From NCBI GenBank assembly GCA_022799035.1, contig JAAWNQ010000001.1, positions 1 to 64,000 on the forward strand: DNA of 64,000 nt, read 5' to 3'. Below, piece by piece: positions 17,521 to 28,492 of the stretch. The notes beneath the pieces were generated by a model that did no database searches, had not been told where the DNA came from, and saw nothing but the letters and a program-made list of their open reading frames with translations. Source of the stretch: Oscillospiraceae bacterium (GTDB lineage: Bacteria; Bacillota; Clostridia; Oscillospirales; Oscillospiraceae). A program made the position numbers and the translations under genes. Positions within the stretch are counted from its first letter, which is position 1. Every line of letters starts with the position of its first letter.

Positions 17521-17526
17521 GTCGCG

Positions 17527-17865
17527 TTAGCCGGGAGGCCAGGTCATATCCCGGCCGGAGAGGACGTGGAAGTGAAGGTGATGGACGCTCTGTCCAGCCT
17601 GGTCGCCGATGTTGGAGACCACCCGGTAGCTCTCCAGTCCCAGCTCCTTGGCCAGGGAGGCAATGACGGCAAAGATATATCCCACGATGGCGGCATTTTT
17701 CTCATCCACCTGGGAGACAGACTGGATATGCGCCTTGGGGATCACCAGAAAATGGACGGGGGCCTGGGGATCAATGTCATAGAAGGCGTAGCAGAGCTCG
17801 TCCTCATAGACATTTTTGGAGGGGATGTCCCCGGCGATGATCTTGCAAAAGAGGCAATCGCTCAT
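17527..17865 (-). CDS. HIT family nucleotide hydrolase (HinT-like)
   Basis: A 112-residue protein with CLFCKIIAGDIPS at the N-terminus and the histidine triad HHLHFHVLSGRDMTWPPG at the C-terminus. The length and the PPG ending fit the Hint branch, which hydrolyses adenosine phosphoramidates. It starts at ATG 17865 behind aaaggagcc and precedes the membrane protein by six bases. Confidence 0.95.
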   Translation of the reverse strand: MSDCLFCKIIAGDIPSKNVYEDELCYAFYDIDPQAPVHFLVIPKAHIQSVSQVDEKNAAIVGYIFAVIASLAKELGLESYRVVSNIGDQAGQSVHHLHFHVLSGRDMTWPPG

Positions 17866-17951
17866 GGAGATAGGCTCCTTTCTTTTTTCTCAATTCCCTA
17901 TTTTATACCGGGAAGCGACAGTTGGCAAGATGAAAAAGGAAAATTAAGGAG

Positions 17952-17979
17952 AAAAGCCTGCCCTTGTGGGCAGGCTTTT
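17952..17979 (-). terminator. terminator of the cupin gene
   Basis: A perfect 12-bp stem (17952-17963 with 17968-17979) and a four-base loop lie just after the cupin stop. On the minus strand it ends in tttt followed by a T-rich stretch. Confidence 0.8.
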
Positions 17980-17982
17980 GGT

Positions 17983-18312
17983 TTACTGCTGGGGAACTAC
18001 GGCGAAAAACTCCAGATCTCCGTCGCTGTCATTGATGAGGCTGTGGGCGTGGCCCTTGGGGCAGTAATGGCAGGAGCCGGGGCTTAGGGGCTCAGATCTG
18101 TCGTCGTATAAGATCTTTCCTGTGCCGCTGAGAATATATATGACCTCGCAACTGGTATCGTGAGAGTGGAACCCTAGGGAGGCCCCGGGGATGAGCCGGC
18201 CCCGCATGATCTTGCAGAGGTCGTCGGAAAAACTTTTGACCCGAAATTCCTTTTCTCCGCCACGCATGTGGGGAATGACGGTTTCCGGAATGGCACTGAA
18301 GTCGACGTTCAT
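17983..18312 (-). CDS. small cupin-domain protein
   Basis: A 109-residue single cupin barrel. The metal motif is GFHSHDTSCEVIYILSGTG (His, His, Glu) with a later PKGHAHSLIND (His). The family includes many sensor or binding proteins and some enzymes, and the role here is unknown. It is transcribed alone, with its own terminator and a ggagg site at -10. Confidence 0.9.
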   Translation of the reverse strand: MNVDFSAIPETVIPHMRGGEKEFRVKSFSDDLCKIMRGRLIPGASLGFHSHDTSCEVIYILSGTGKILYDDRSEPLSPGSCHYCPKGHAHSLINDSDGDLEFFAVVPQQ

Positions 18313-18457
18313 GCTGAGAATCCTCCTTATTCAAATAGAAGTGGATCTTGTTTCGGTATAGGCTCCGTTTCTCCTGGCAGGAGGGGAGAAATGATGGCAG
18401 GGAAAACCATCTTTTTCTATTTTATACTTCAAAAGGAGGAGAGACAAGAGGGAAGGG

Positions 18458-19432
18458 CTAATTCTGCCAAAAAATATGCTGACCTTTGATAAAGGGAAAG
18501 CGGATCAGGCCGCCTCCGTCTAACTCACAGCGATGGAGATCCACGGCGGAGATCTGGCTGTTCTCGTAGGAGGTGTAGTAGTAGATCCCCCTGGTGGCGT
18601 TGCAGCAGGAGGTGTAAATGGTGACGTCATAATGGCCGTTGTCCAGCTGGCAGCAGCCCCGCTGCTGGGCTACAGAGCCCAAGATGTGGAAAAACTGGCT
18701 GACGCTCTCCTCCTCGGAGGAGCCGGAGCGGGAGTTGAGACGGGTGAAGGAGGCACGGACAAAGCGGGACTGGGAGGACAGATCCCCAGGCAGACCCAGA
18801 GCCCCCATGCCCCGACTGTATGGCTGCAGATCCAGCTTGTTGGAAAAATGATTGCTGGGAGCCTTGGGGGACAGGGACATGAAGTTATTTAGGTTGAACA
18901 GCTGCTGCGGAAAGGGGGGATTGTTGGTCAGGACTCCCGTGGGATTGTCATACACCATTACGCCTTCCTGGATGGATTCTACCACAATGGAGCCCTCGTG
19001 GTCTGAGATCATCCAGTGGAGGTGGGCGGCGGGGAAGTTTTTCTGGAAGGGCTCTGGGATCAGATTGATCCGCTCCAGAAGGTGCCTGGCCTCCTGCACT
19101 GTGGCGCATTGTGACAGGATCCAGGGAATGAATTCAAAGGTGGCAACGTTGTCCTTTCCGGGAGCCGGGTCATGGTAGATCGCATTTCCCACGAAATTGA
19201 GCCCGGCCATACAAAGTCCCTTCTCGTTCATTCCGTCATAAAAAAGAGGGATACCATCCTCAATGTGAGCGATCCCTATGATGGCGTAGTGGTTGAATAT
19301 GGGGGGGACATGGCGGAAGAGGAAGGGATATTTCCGCGGGGTTACCGCCAGCTCCTCCCCATAGGAAAAATCATAATCCAGGGTACGCCCGAAATAAAAG
19401 TCCTTGGTCAGATAGGTGGCCGCTGTGCACAT
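18458..19432 (-). CDS. bsh: choloylglycine (bile salt) hydrolase
   Basis: A 324-residue Ntn hydrolase. Cys2 is the nucleophile exposed after removal of Met. Arg16 and Asp19 lie in FGRTLDYD, Asn79 in MNEKGLCMAGLNF, Asn170 in GVLTNNPPF, and the final Arg is in SRFVRASF (223 or 226). All six catalytic positions of Clostridium perfringens bile salt hydrolase are therefore present. The C-terminal YTSCCNATRGIYYYTSYE also matches that enzyme. It removes glycine or taurine from bile salts in the gut. No bai genes are nearby. Penicillin V acylase is the main alternative. Confidence 0.9.
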   Translation of the reverse strand: MCTAATYLTKDFYFGRTLDYDFSYGEELAVTPRKYPFLFRHVPPIFNHYAIIGIAHIEDGIPLFYDGMNEKGLCMAGLNFVGNAIYHDPAPGKDNVATFEFIPWILSQCATVQEARHLLERINLIPEPFQKNFPAAHLHWMISDHEGSIVVESIQEGVMVYDNPTGVLTNNPPFPQQLFNLNNFMSLSPKAPSNHFSNKLDLQPYSRGMGALGLPGDLSSQSRFVRASFTRLNSRSGSSEEESVSQFFHILGSVAQQRGCCQLDNGHYDVTIYTSCCNATRGIYYYTSYENSQISAVDLHRCELDGGGLIRFPFIKGQHIFWQN

Positions 19433-19505
19433 CAGTCACTCCTCCTTTACCGCTATGATAACAAAACTACCTCCATTTTATGCTGTTGAGAAAAAGAATA
19501 GAAAG

Positions 19506-19531
19506 CGGCGGGAGCATCTCTGCTCCCGCCG
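19506..19531 (-). terminator. terminator of the alaS operon
   Basis: An 11-bp perfect stem (19506-19516 with 19521-19531) and four-base loop follow the DUF4250 stop. On the minus strand it is followed by ctttctattctttttc. Confidence 0.82.
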
Positions 19532-19538
19532 TTTGGGT

Positions 19539-19711
19539 CTATCGAAATTGATTCAGCTCTGGGATATACTGAAACCCGGCCTTATCCAGCTTGGATATCA
19601 GCGTCGCTGGGGGGATCTCCTGTTCTTCGCAGAAGGCCTCCAGGGAGGAATAACGATCCCGCAGTTGGGTGTTCACATAGCTGAGCAGGATGAAGGGATC
19701 TTGGGGCAGCA

Positions 19712-19712
<1 letters not shown>
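19539..19712 (-). CDS. DUF4250 domain protein
   Basis: A 57-residue protein starting MLPQDPFILLSYVNTQLRD and ending in IPELNQFR, the shape of DUF4250. Its ATG overlaps the alaS stop (TAATG), so it is translationally coupled to alanyl-tRNA synthetase. The function is unknown. It is a small, charged, probably cytoplasmic helical protein. Confidence 0.85.
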
Positions 19713-22384
<2,672 letters not shown>

Positions 22385-22434
22385 AAAAGATCTCTCCTTT
22401 GAATGAAATAAATAAAAGATGAAAAATTGTTGTG

Positions 22435-22932
22435 CTATGGTTGGAGAAGGGACTGCACAGCCTTGCGGCTGGAAAGCCGGTGTACTTTGCTGCCGTACTT
22501 TTCTAAAATTGCCGTAATTTCCACCAGGTTCCTCTTCTGAAAAGTATCTGTCCATTTGAGAAGGGCCAGGACGGACTTCAGGGTCTCCCGCTTTCCGGCC
22601 TCCAGCCCCAACCGCCTGCGAAGAGAACGCCGAAGGATACGGAATTGATAGAGATATTTCGGCATGTCCAGGATATAGATAATATCCGCCATTTCAAAGC
22701 ATTGTCCTACCCACGCATAGTAGACGCCCTCAATGATCCAGTCGTCAAGGGGCAACAGTTCCTGGAGCATAGCGTCCCGCTCCTCCGGCGGCCTTTTTAC
22801 ACCGTATGCCCCGGCGTTATTGTCCCATTGGAGGTCGTCCAGGTCAAAGTGGGGGATATGGTATTTCTGACTCAGGGCCGAAGCCAGATAGGTCTTGCCG
22901 GAGCCGCTGCACCCGATAATGTGGATTTTCAA
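22435..22932 (-). CDS. FlaR-like P-loop kinase between the T-box and alaS
   Basis: A 165-residue protein with Walker A IIGCSGSGKTYLASAL and the FDLDDLQWD and WIIEGVYYAW motifs of the topology modulation/FlaR group. ATG 22950 lacks a ribosome site, whereas the TTG at 22932 has ggggaggg eight bases before it and leads straight into KIHIIGC, so TTG is preferred. It is the first gene behind an alanine T-box and thus co-regulated with alaS. Its substrate is unknown. A paralogue is at 12475-12981. Confidence 0.8.
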   Translation of the reverse strand: MKIHIIGCSGSGKTYLASALSQKYHIPHFDLDDLQWDNNAGAYGVKRPPEERDAMLQELLPLDDWIIEGVYYAWVGQCFEMADIIYILDMPKYLYQFRILRRSLRRRLGLEAGKRETLKSVLALLKWTDTFQKRNLVEITAILEKYGSKVHRLSSRKAVQSLLQP

Positions 22933-22974
22933 ATCGGTATCCCTCCCCATTTGAGTGTGGATACATATCCAACA

Positions 22975-23205
22975 AAAAACGCTCCGCCCCTGTTGGTTCA
23001 GGGGCGGAGCGTATCATGGCTCCGCGGTACCACCCTGATTTGCCCGACCCAAAGGGGAGGGCATCTCATTTGCATCGGGTAAGGGGGATGGGCCCTCCGG
23101 TCTCCCGGAACGCTCGGAAGTGGCTTGTCTGCCTGTGTCGCCGAGGGCTCTCACCGTCCCCTCTCGCTTATGCGCGGCATAACGGACTTGACTTCGTCAT
23201 TGCGG
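22975..23205 (-). ncRNA. T-box leader with alanine-type (GCC) specifier
   Basis: On the minus strand the T-box sequence is at 23023-23036 (AGGGTGGTACCGCG). A terminator of 12-bp stem (22981-22992 with 22999-23010) with a run of T's follows, and a competing antiterminator is possible. Stem I contains GAAG (23192-23195) pairing with CTTC, the AGAGGGGAC/GGTGAGAG distal part, and a GCC triplet at 23122-23124 followed by A just above the base helix. GCC reads alanine, which fits alaS. The specifier assignment is by eye and should be confirmed by folding. Confidence 0.85.
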
Positions 23206-23210
23206 AAATC

Positions 23211-23238
23211 ATTGTATCACATTTTCCGGGGATGTCAA
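23211..23238 (-). promoter_or_regulatory. sigma-A promoter of the T-box/alaS operon
   Basis: On the minus strand TTGACA (23233-23238), 16 bases, TACAAT (23211-23216). It overlaps the stop of the upstream lipoprotein gene and would start transcription at the 5' end of the T-box. Confidence 0.78.
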
Positions 23239-24056
23239 CTGTTTTCCCCCGCTTCAAACAACAAAAAATCAGGGATATCCTCTCCGGGGCGGTTGGTATA
23301 GCATTTCCCGGAATAGACGAGAGGGGCAAACTGGACCCAGACGGCCCCGTCGTCCCGGAAATAGATTTTCTGCTGATATCCCATGGTGGGGACAAAGCCC
23401 TCCAGAAAAAGGCCGGAACCGTTGGGACTCTCTACCTCTGAAAACTCAAAAGAACCGATGGAGAGAGGAAAACCGACGCAGGTTTCATAATCCTCCCCAA
23501 CCACATCCTGCAAAAGAGAGATGCGGTCCGGGCCAAGAGACTCGATCACGCCGTTGGTGTAGTAAGACGGTTCGCCCAGAGTGTAAGTTCCGTAAGTGGA
23601 AACATTCATACCAAAGGGGAGCCAGCCCAGCTCATCCATTTGCAGACTGCCGTTTTCCATGGTGAAAAGAAGACAGCCAGTGGCGATGTCGTCAAAAGGG
23701 TCGTCATTGCGCCAAAAGGCGGTGTTTTCACTGGTAAAATAGGCGGCCCCACCTGCCATGCCCGTATGGCTGTAGTGATAGGCTTCTACAGAGAAGTCAA
23801 AGCCGGTTTCGGTCTGATTGGCGATCTCAATAGTGGAGGGGCAAGCGATATACCCCTCTGTCCGGTGCCACTCTCCCGTAAAATCTGCCGCCTGTCCAGT
23901 CCAGGCCGGTGGGTCGGTCTCCTCCGGAATGGGGGTAGGAGTGGGGGATGGAGGGGGAGAGGCGGTCTCCAGCTCAACAGGTTGGGGGGAGCAGGCGGTC
24001 AACAGAAGGATAAGGCCTGTCAAAAAAAGAGGAATGATCCCTTTTCTCTGATTCAA
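23235..24056 (-). CDS. lipoprotein of unknown function
   Basis: A 273-residue protein with a signal peptide (LFLTGLILLLTAC; Cys22 is the lipid site), a Pro/Thr/Ser-rich linker and a compact C-terminal domain rich in aromatic residues. I do not recognise a family. Its ATG overlaps the acyltransferase stop (ATGA), so it is the last gene of the mltG operon. No terminator is seen between it and the T-box promoter. Confidence 0.75.
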   Translation of the reverse strand: MNQRKGIIPLFLTGLILLLTACSPQPVELETASPPPSPTPTPIPEETDPPAWTGQAADFTGEWHRTEGYIACPSTIEIANQTETGFDFSVEAYHYSHTGMAGGAAYFTSENTAFWRNDDPFDDIATGCLLFTMENGSLQMDELGWLPFGMNVSTYGTYTLGEPSYYTNGVIESLGPDRISLLQDVVGEDYETCVGFPLSIGSFEFSEVESPNGSGLFLEGFVPTMGYQQKIYFRDDGAVWVQFAPLVYSGKCYTNRPGEDIPDFLLFEAGENS

Positions 24057-25165
24057 ATCATATCCTTCTTTCTAAAAAGAGCCTGCAGATTACAGCTTTT
24101 GCAAGCGGTGGCGTAGGTCTGCCCAGTAAAGAGATAGCACACCCCCGGGATGGAGGCCAGGATCACCGCCGAAAGGATGCAGACCAGAGTGATGGCGGCA
24201 TAGAACCCCAACTGCTGAAGAACTGTTGCCGGTCCCATGGTGTCGAAAAGCAGGGTCCACAGCTTTTCTCCCGCCCCTATGGCAAGGGGATGGAGCAGAT
24301 AGACCGCAAAGGATACCCCGGACAGAAGGGGCAGCAGCTTTCCCTTTTCCTCCTTACCCCGCAGGCAGGATTTTGCCAGCAGGAAGATGGCGGCGGAGAG
24401 CAGGAAGGTAAAGAGGGTCAGATAGTTGGTGAACCGGTCCAGATACATCAGCTTGGTATAGGTATCCCACCGGGTCCCCAGAACGCTCACCGCCAGAGTG
24501 GCGGCAATAATAACCACCAGGATTTTTCGGGAGGGGAGCCTTTCCCACCGCTCCAGATAGGCTCCCAGCAGAAAGTAGCCCAGATAGCCCCCGATCATAT
24601 TCAGGTTCAGGGTCCAGTGCTCGGTAAACACCAGCTCATATTCCGCCGGGACAAAGGTGCGGACGGTATAGAGTCCCAATGTGAGGACCACCCACAGGGC
24701 CATCATGTAGTTCCAGTGGGCGTCGCTCAGCCCATCCACCATCTTCTTCAGCATGGGGGAGATGAGGTACATGGGGATGAGGGCGTAGAGGAACCAGTAG
24801 GGGACCGAGACGGGGGTATTCAGCAGCCGGGAAAGACTTTCAAGGGCGCCGGCGGCATTGTTCCGGACCACACTATAAAGGAGGGTCACCGCTGAGTAGG
24901 TCAAAAGAGGGATCAAAACCTTGGGGATCCGCTTTCGAAAAAGCAGACCCAGGTCGGCGGTTTTTTCTTCCTTTAGGAGCAGGGCTCCGGACATCATGAA
25001 AAACAGAGGTACCGCCGGGGTGGAAAGGCAGGCAAAAAAATTGGAAAAGTTCCAAAGTACAGGATAATTCCAGCTCCGCAAAGCCCCTGCTGCCACATGG
25101 AGATAGATGACCCCCAGCATGGAGCAGACCCGGAGCACATCGTAGTCGTATCGGCGGTTTTTCAT
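24053..25165 (-). CDS. acyltransferase 3 family membrane protein
   Basis: A 370-residue protein with about ten membrane helices, beginning RRYDYDVLRVCSMLGVIYLHVAAG. This is the Arg/Asp and conserved His signature of acyltransferase 3 enzymes that move acyl groups onto surface sugars or peptidoglycan. The last helix region carries LLHPLAIG. It sits in a run of overlapping genes with mltG, so cell-wall modification is plausible. The acceptor is unknown. Confidence 0.85.
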   Translation of the reverse strand: MKNRRYDYDVLRVCSMLGVIYLHVAAGALRSWNYPVLWNFSNFFACLSTPAVPLFFMMSGALLLKEEKTADLGLLFRKRIPKVLIPLLTYSAVTLLYSVVRNNAAGALESLSRLLNTPVSVPYWFLYALIPMYLISPMLKKMVDGLSDAHWNYMMALWVVLTLGLYTVRTFVPAEYELVFTEHWTLNLNMIGGYLGYFLLGAYLERWERLPSRKILVVIIAATLAVSVLGTRWDTYTKLMYLDRFTNYLTLFTFLLSAAIFLLAKSCLRGKEEKGKLLPLLSGVSFAVYLLHPLAIGAGEKLWTLLFDTMGPATVLQQLGFYAAITLVCILSAVILASIPGVCYLFTGQTYATACKSCNLQALFRKKDMI

Positions 25166-26373
25166 GTCGTTACCTGCTTTCTGAGGATGGAAAGGGGGGA
25201 GGCCTGACGGGGGAGTGTAAGCCGTAAGGCCATTTGAGGGATACGGGCTTCATCAATGGGAAAACCGTTGCCATCCGCCAGATCCTCCACCCGGAAAGAG
25301 ATGGGCCGGATACCGGGACCCACCAGTTCCAGGGTGTCCCCTTGACGGAATTTGTTCCGTAGGGAGCAGACGGCCTTGCCCTCCGGGGAACAGGAGGTGA
25401 CCATGGCGGAGACCTGCCAGTCACGGATATACCGGGCGTCCCCTACATACTGTTCCGGGTGGCCGTAGTAGAAACCCTCGGAGTAAGGACGATGGCTCAC
25501 CTTGTCCAGCTCTGCGCGCCATACCGGGTCTAGGGGCTCACCTGACAGGACGGCGGCAATACCCTGGCGGTAGGCTCCGGTGACGATGGCGGCGTAGTAG
25601 GCCGATTTGGCCCGCCCCTCAATTTTCAGGCTGTCCAGGCCCACTTCCATAAGTTCGGGAATGTGATCGATCATACACATATCCTTGGAATTAAAAATAT
25701 AGGTGCCTTGGTCGTTCTCCTCTACGGGGAAGAACTCCCCGGGCCGCTGTTCCTCCATAAGGGCGTACTTGTAGCGGCAGGGCTGAGCACAGGAGCCTCG
25801 GCTGGCGTCCCGGCCTGCCATATAGTTGCTGAGAACGCACCGGCCGGAGAAGCTGACACACATGGCCCCGTGGACGAAGGCTTCTACCTCTAGGCCCTGA
25901 GGTCGTTTGGCGCAGATCTCCCGGATCTCCTCCAGGGTCAGTTCCCGAGCCAGGATGACACGCTGAGCCCCCTGATCATACCAAAACTGGGCAGCGGCAT
26001 AGTTAGTGACGCCGATCTGGGTGGACATATGGGTGGGGAGAGAGGGGGCATAACGTTTGGCAAGAGCCAGTATCCCCACATCTCCAATGATCAGGGCATC
26101 CACCCCCAACTCCTGCAGGAAAGAGAGGTAGTCGGGAAGTCCGGCCAGCTCCTCGTTTCTGGGCATGGTGTTGCAGGTCACATGGACCTTTACCCCATGA
26201 CTGTGGCACAGCCTTACAGCATGAGTCAGCCCTTCCTGGGTGAAATTCCCAGCAAAGGAGCGCATTCCGTATAGCTGCCCTGCCAGGTAGACGGCGTCGG
26301 CCCCGTAGGCAACCGCCATCTGGAGCCGCTCCAGATCTCCGGCGGGGGCCAAAAGCTCCGGCGCCTTACCCAT
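25162..26373 (-). CDS. U32 family protein (TrhP/YrrO-like)
   Basis: A 403-residue protein with APAGDLERLQMAVAYGADAVYLAGQ at the N-terminus and a central EAFVHGAMCVSFSGRCVLSNY followed by further cysteines, the clustered Cys of U32 proteins. In Bacillus the related YrrN/YrrO (TrhP) proteins act in tRNA 5-hydroxyuridine formation, and older annotations call the family collagenase-like peptidases. The ATG 26373 start overlaps the mltG stop by eight bases. A longer frame to 26457 lies inside mltG. Confidence 0.88.
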   Translation of the reverse strand: MGKAPELLAPAGDLERLQMAVAYGADAVYLAGQLYGMRSFAGNFTQEGLTHAVRLCHSHGVKVHVTCNTMPRNEELAGLPDYLSFLQELGVDALIIGDVGILALAKRYAPSLPTHMSTQIGVTNYAAAQFWYDQGAQRVILARELTLEEIREICAKRPQGLEVEAFVHGAMCVSFSGRCVLSNYMAGRDASRGSCAQPCRYKYALMEEQRPGEFFPVEENDQGTYIFNSKDMCMIDHIPELMEVGLDSLKIEGRAKSAYYAAIVTGAYRQGIAAVLSGEPLDPVWRAELDKVSHRPYSEGFYYGHPEQYVGDARYIRDWQVSAMVTSCSPEGKAVCSLRNKFRQGDTLELVGPGIRPISFRVEDLADGNGFPIDEARIPQMALRLTLPRQASPLSILRKQVTT

Positions 26374-27586
26374 TGCTCTTCCCCCGGTTGGCCAGGAAGG
26401 TTTGGAATTCAGCGTTAGTGCGGAAATAGTGGTGGAGATTATCGTCTCCCAAGCCATAGTAATAGTAATTGGTATCCTGAGGATTCAAAGCGGAGTTGAG
26501 AGCCACCATACCGGGGCTGGCAATGGGGCCGGGGGGGAGGCCCTTGTTAAGGTATGTGTTATAGGGGCTGATTACTGTTTGATAATCCTCCTGGGTCACG
26601 GGCCGCCCTGTGGCATAAGCGATGGCGGCATCAATTTGAAGAAGTCCTACCGTTTCATATTCCGGATGGTTCAGCCGGTTATAGATGACCGAGGCAATGG
26701 CGGTCTGGTCTGTTCCGTCGGTCTCCTTCTCAATGAGGGAGGCAATGGTCACGATATCGTGAACCGTATAGCCCATGTCGGCAGCTTGCTGCCGGAGCTT
26801 ATCGGGGAACTGCTGGTCAAAGCGGAGGATCATTTTGTTCAGTACCTGGATTGCCTCCCGATCTCCGCCGCCCATATAGAACTCATAGGTGTCCGGGAAG
26901 AGGTAGCCCTCCAGCCGGTGGTAATCTCCCAGGGGCAGAACCCCCTGAAGGAAGGAGAATTTGAAATCGTGCTGGGCGGCTACCCGTTGAAGGGTGGCTA
27001 CGGTGGAGACCCCCTGCTCTGCCAGAAGAGAGAAGATCTGATCCAGGGTATAGCCTTCAGGGATGGTGACACTGACAGTCTTGCGGTTGCCGGAGCGGGC
27101 GGACATGGCATTGATAAGAGCGTTGTAGTCCATATCGGTATTTAATTCATATGTTCCGGCCACCAGCTTCCGGTCCGCGTGGACCAGGGCGGAGAACATC
27201 CGGAACAAAGTCCGATACTCAATGAGTCCATTTTCTGAAAGCTGGTCTACCACATAGGACATGTCCGCGGTAGTCACAGTGGTGGTGACCTCCTTGACCG
27301 TACCATCCTGCTCTACCTTGCTGGTTTCCTCACGGACAGTAAAGATACTGTCTGGAAGGGTGATAGTGGCGGAATGGGCCTCCTTATTAAGGGCAAACAC
27401 ATCCCCAGCCCAAATCCAGGCCACTCCGGCCAGAACAGCGGAGACAGCCACGACCAGAAGGATATAGAGAAGGGGGTTCATACGCCGTCTACGCCTGCGC
27501 CGCTTTCGGGGTGCGCTTGCGCTGCCGCCGGAGGCAGGATCGGAACGGGGTGCTGCGGGGCGGCGTTCATGAGATTCCTGAGACAT
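26366..27586 (-). CDS. mltG: endolytic murein transglycosylase
   Basis: A 406-residue MltG/YceG protein. It has a short cytoplasmic N-terminus with KRRRRRRRM, one membrane helix (LLYILLVVAVSAVLAGVAWIW), a LysM-like region and the catalytic domain with IASLIEKET (Glu) and NRLNHPEYETVGLLQID. It cuts new glycan strands near the membrane. The frame opens at 27604, but ATG 27586 follows aggag with good spacing. U32, acyltransferase and lipoprotein genes follow without gaps. Confidence 0.94.
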   Translation of the reverse strand: MSQESHERRPAAPRSDPASGGSASAPRKRRRRRRRMNPLLYILLVVAVSAVLAGVAWIWAGDVFALNKEAHSATITLPDSIFTVREETSKVEQDGTVKEVTTTVTTADMSYVVDQLSENGLIEYRTLFRMFSALVHADRKLVAGTYELNTDMDYNALINAMSARSGNRKTVSVTIPEGYTLDQIFSLLAEQGVSTVATLQRVAAQHDFKFSFLQGVLPLGDYHRLEGYLFPDTYEFYMGGGDREAIQVLNKMILRFDQQFPDKLRQQAADMGYTVHDIVTIASLIEKETDGTDQTAIASVIYNRLNHPEYETVGLLQIDAAIAYATGRPVTQEDYQTVISPYNTYLNKGLPPGPIASPGMVALNSALNPQDTNYYYYGLGDDNLHHYFRTNAEFQTFLANRGKSNG

Positions 27587-27632
27587 GAGGATCACTCCTG
27601 ACATTTTTTACATTTTGAGCCCGTCCAGTTGG

Positions 27633-27661
27633 AACCACTGATTGGATAGACTCATAGAATA
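27633..27661 (+). promoter_or_regulatory. candidate sigma-K promoter of the cysteine-rich gene
   Basis: AACC (27633-27636), 16 bases, CATAGAATA (27653-27661) fit the late mother-cell sigma-K pattern mACm-16-CATAnnnTA. The predicted start lies about 55 bases before the ATG. The motif is short, so a chance match is possible. Confidence 0.45.
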
Positions 27662-27723
27662 TTGCGGATGGCGGGAAGGAGGATTCCTCCGGGCCGTCAA
27701 ATAAACAACGAGGTGAAGTTTCT

Positions 27724-27873
27724 ATGTGCTGTGGGAACAACGGTTGGGGCGGCGGTTGCTGCTGGATCATTCTGATCATCATCCTGCTCCTGTGCTGCTG
27801 CGGCGGCTGGGGCGGCAACAACTGTGGCTGCAATAATGGCTGCGGGTGCGGCTGCAACGACGGCTGCTGCTGA
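27724..27873 (+). CDS. 49-residue cysteine/glycine-rich mini-protein
   Basis: A complete small gene starting ATG at 27724 behind gaggtgaag. Fourteen of 49 residues are Cys, mostly as pairs, one triplet and CGC-type repeats. The rest is mainly Gly, Asn and Trp around one hydrophobic core (WIILIIILLL, residues 14-23). Clostridial proteins of this look have been named chorion-class high-cysteine proteins. A sigma-K-like promoter suggests a spore-coat or crust role, but metal binding or membrane attachment is also possible. Confidence 0.75.
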   Translation: MCCGNNGWGGGCCWIILIIILLLCCCGGWGGNNCGCNNGCGCGCNDGCC

Positions 27874-27891
27874 GCCAGACTGAACTACATG

Positions 27892-27916
27892 AAAAGCGGG
27901 GCTTGGCCCCGCTTTT
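27892..27916. terminator. bidirectional terminator after the cysteine-rich gene
   Basis: An 11-bp perfect stem (27892-27902 with 27906-27916) with A- and T-runs at the ends separates the mini-protein gene from the convergent folate operon. Confidence 0.85.
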
Positions 27917-27922
27917 CCCTGT

Positions 27923-28492
27923 TTAGAAACGGGACAGGCAGCGGGTCTCTGTGAGGATCAGATCAATGGGGTGGTCATGGGGCTCTACGGGTATGGAGGG
28001 GAAGAGAAGCTTGTCCCGACAGAGGGCGACGGTCAGGCCGGTAAACCCAGCCAAATATCGGTCATAGTAGCCCCCACCGTGTCCCAGGCGAAAACCCTGT
28101 TTGTCAAAAGCAAGTCCGGGGACCAAAATGATGGACAAGGAATCCCGATTTATAGAGGGGCAACTCTCATCTGGTTCCGGAATGTGAAAAAGCCCGGGGG
28201 AGAGGGAGCTGTGACTTTGAAAAAGTCGGGCCTCCATCTGTTGTCCTGGAAGACAGCGGGGCAGAAAAAGAGGGATCCCCTTGAGAGATAACGGTTCTAA
28301 AAGTTGGGCGGTATCCGGCTCGCTTCCTATACCGTAATAGAGGAGGAGGGGTTCTCGCCTTGCCAGCTGGGGCAGGGCAAGGAATCGCTGAAAAAGCAAG
28401 AGGTCGCTTGCTTGCCGCTCACTATCCGTAAGGGGAATTTCCTTAACTGACCGCCGCAGAGCGGCCTTCTCAGCCGTGATAGTGGACAGCAT
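27923..28492 (-). CDS. 5-formyltetrahydrofolate cyclo-ligase
   Basis: A 189-residue enzyme with the family motifs LLYYGIGSEPDT, FLPRCLPGQQMEARLF and the C-terminal GFRLGHGGGYYDRYL. It converts 5-formyl-THF to 5,10-methenyl-THF with ATP and so salvages folate. The window also holds a folate transporter with a THF riboswitch. It is the last gene of the wecB operon and overlaps the DJ-1 gene by 23 bases. Confidence 0.93.
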   Translation of the reverse strand: MLSTITAEKAALRRSVKEIPLTDSERQASDLLLFQRFLALPQLARREPLLLYYGIGSEPDTAQLLEPLSLKGIPLFLPRCLPGQQMEARLFQSHSSLSPGLFHIPEPDESCPSINRDSLSIILVPGLAFDKQGFRLGHGGGYYDRYLAGFTGLTVALCRDKLLFPSIPVEPHDHPIDLILTETRCLSRF

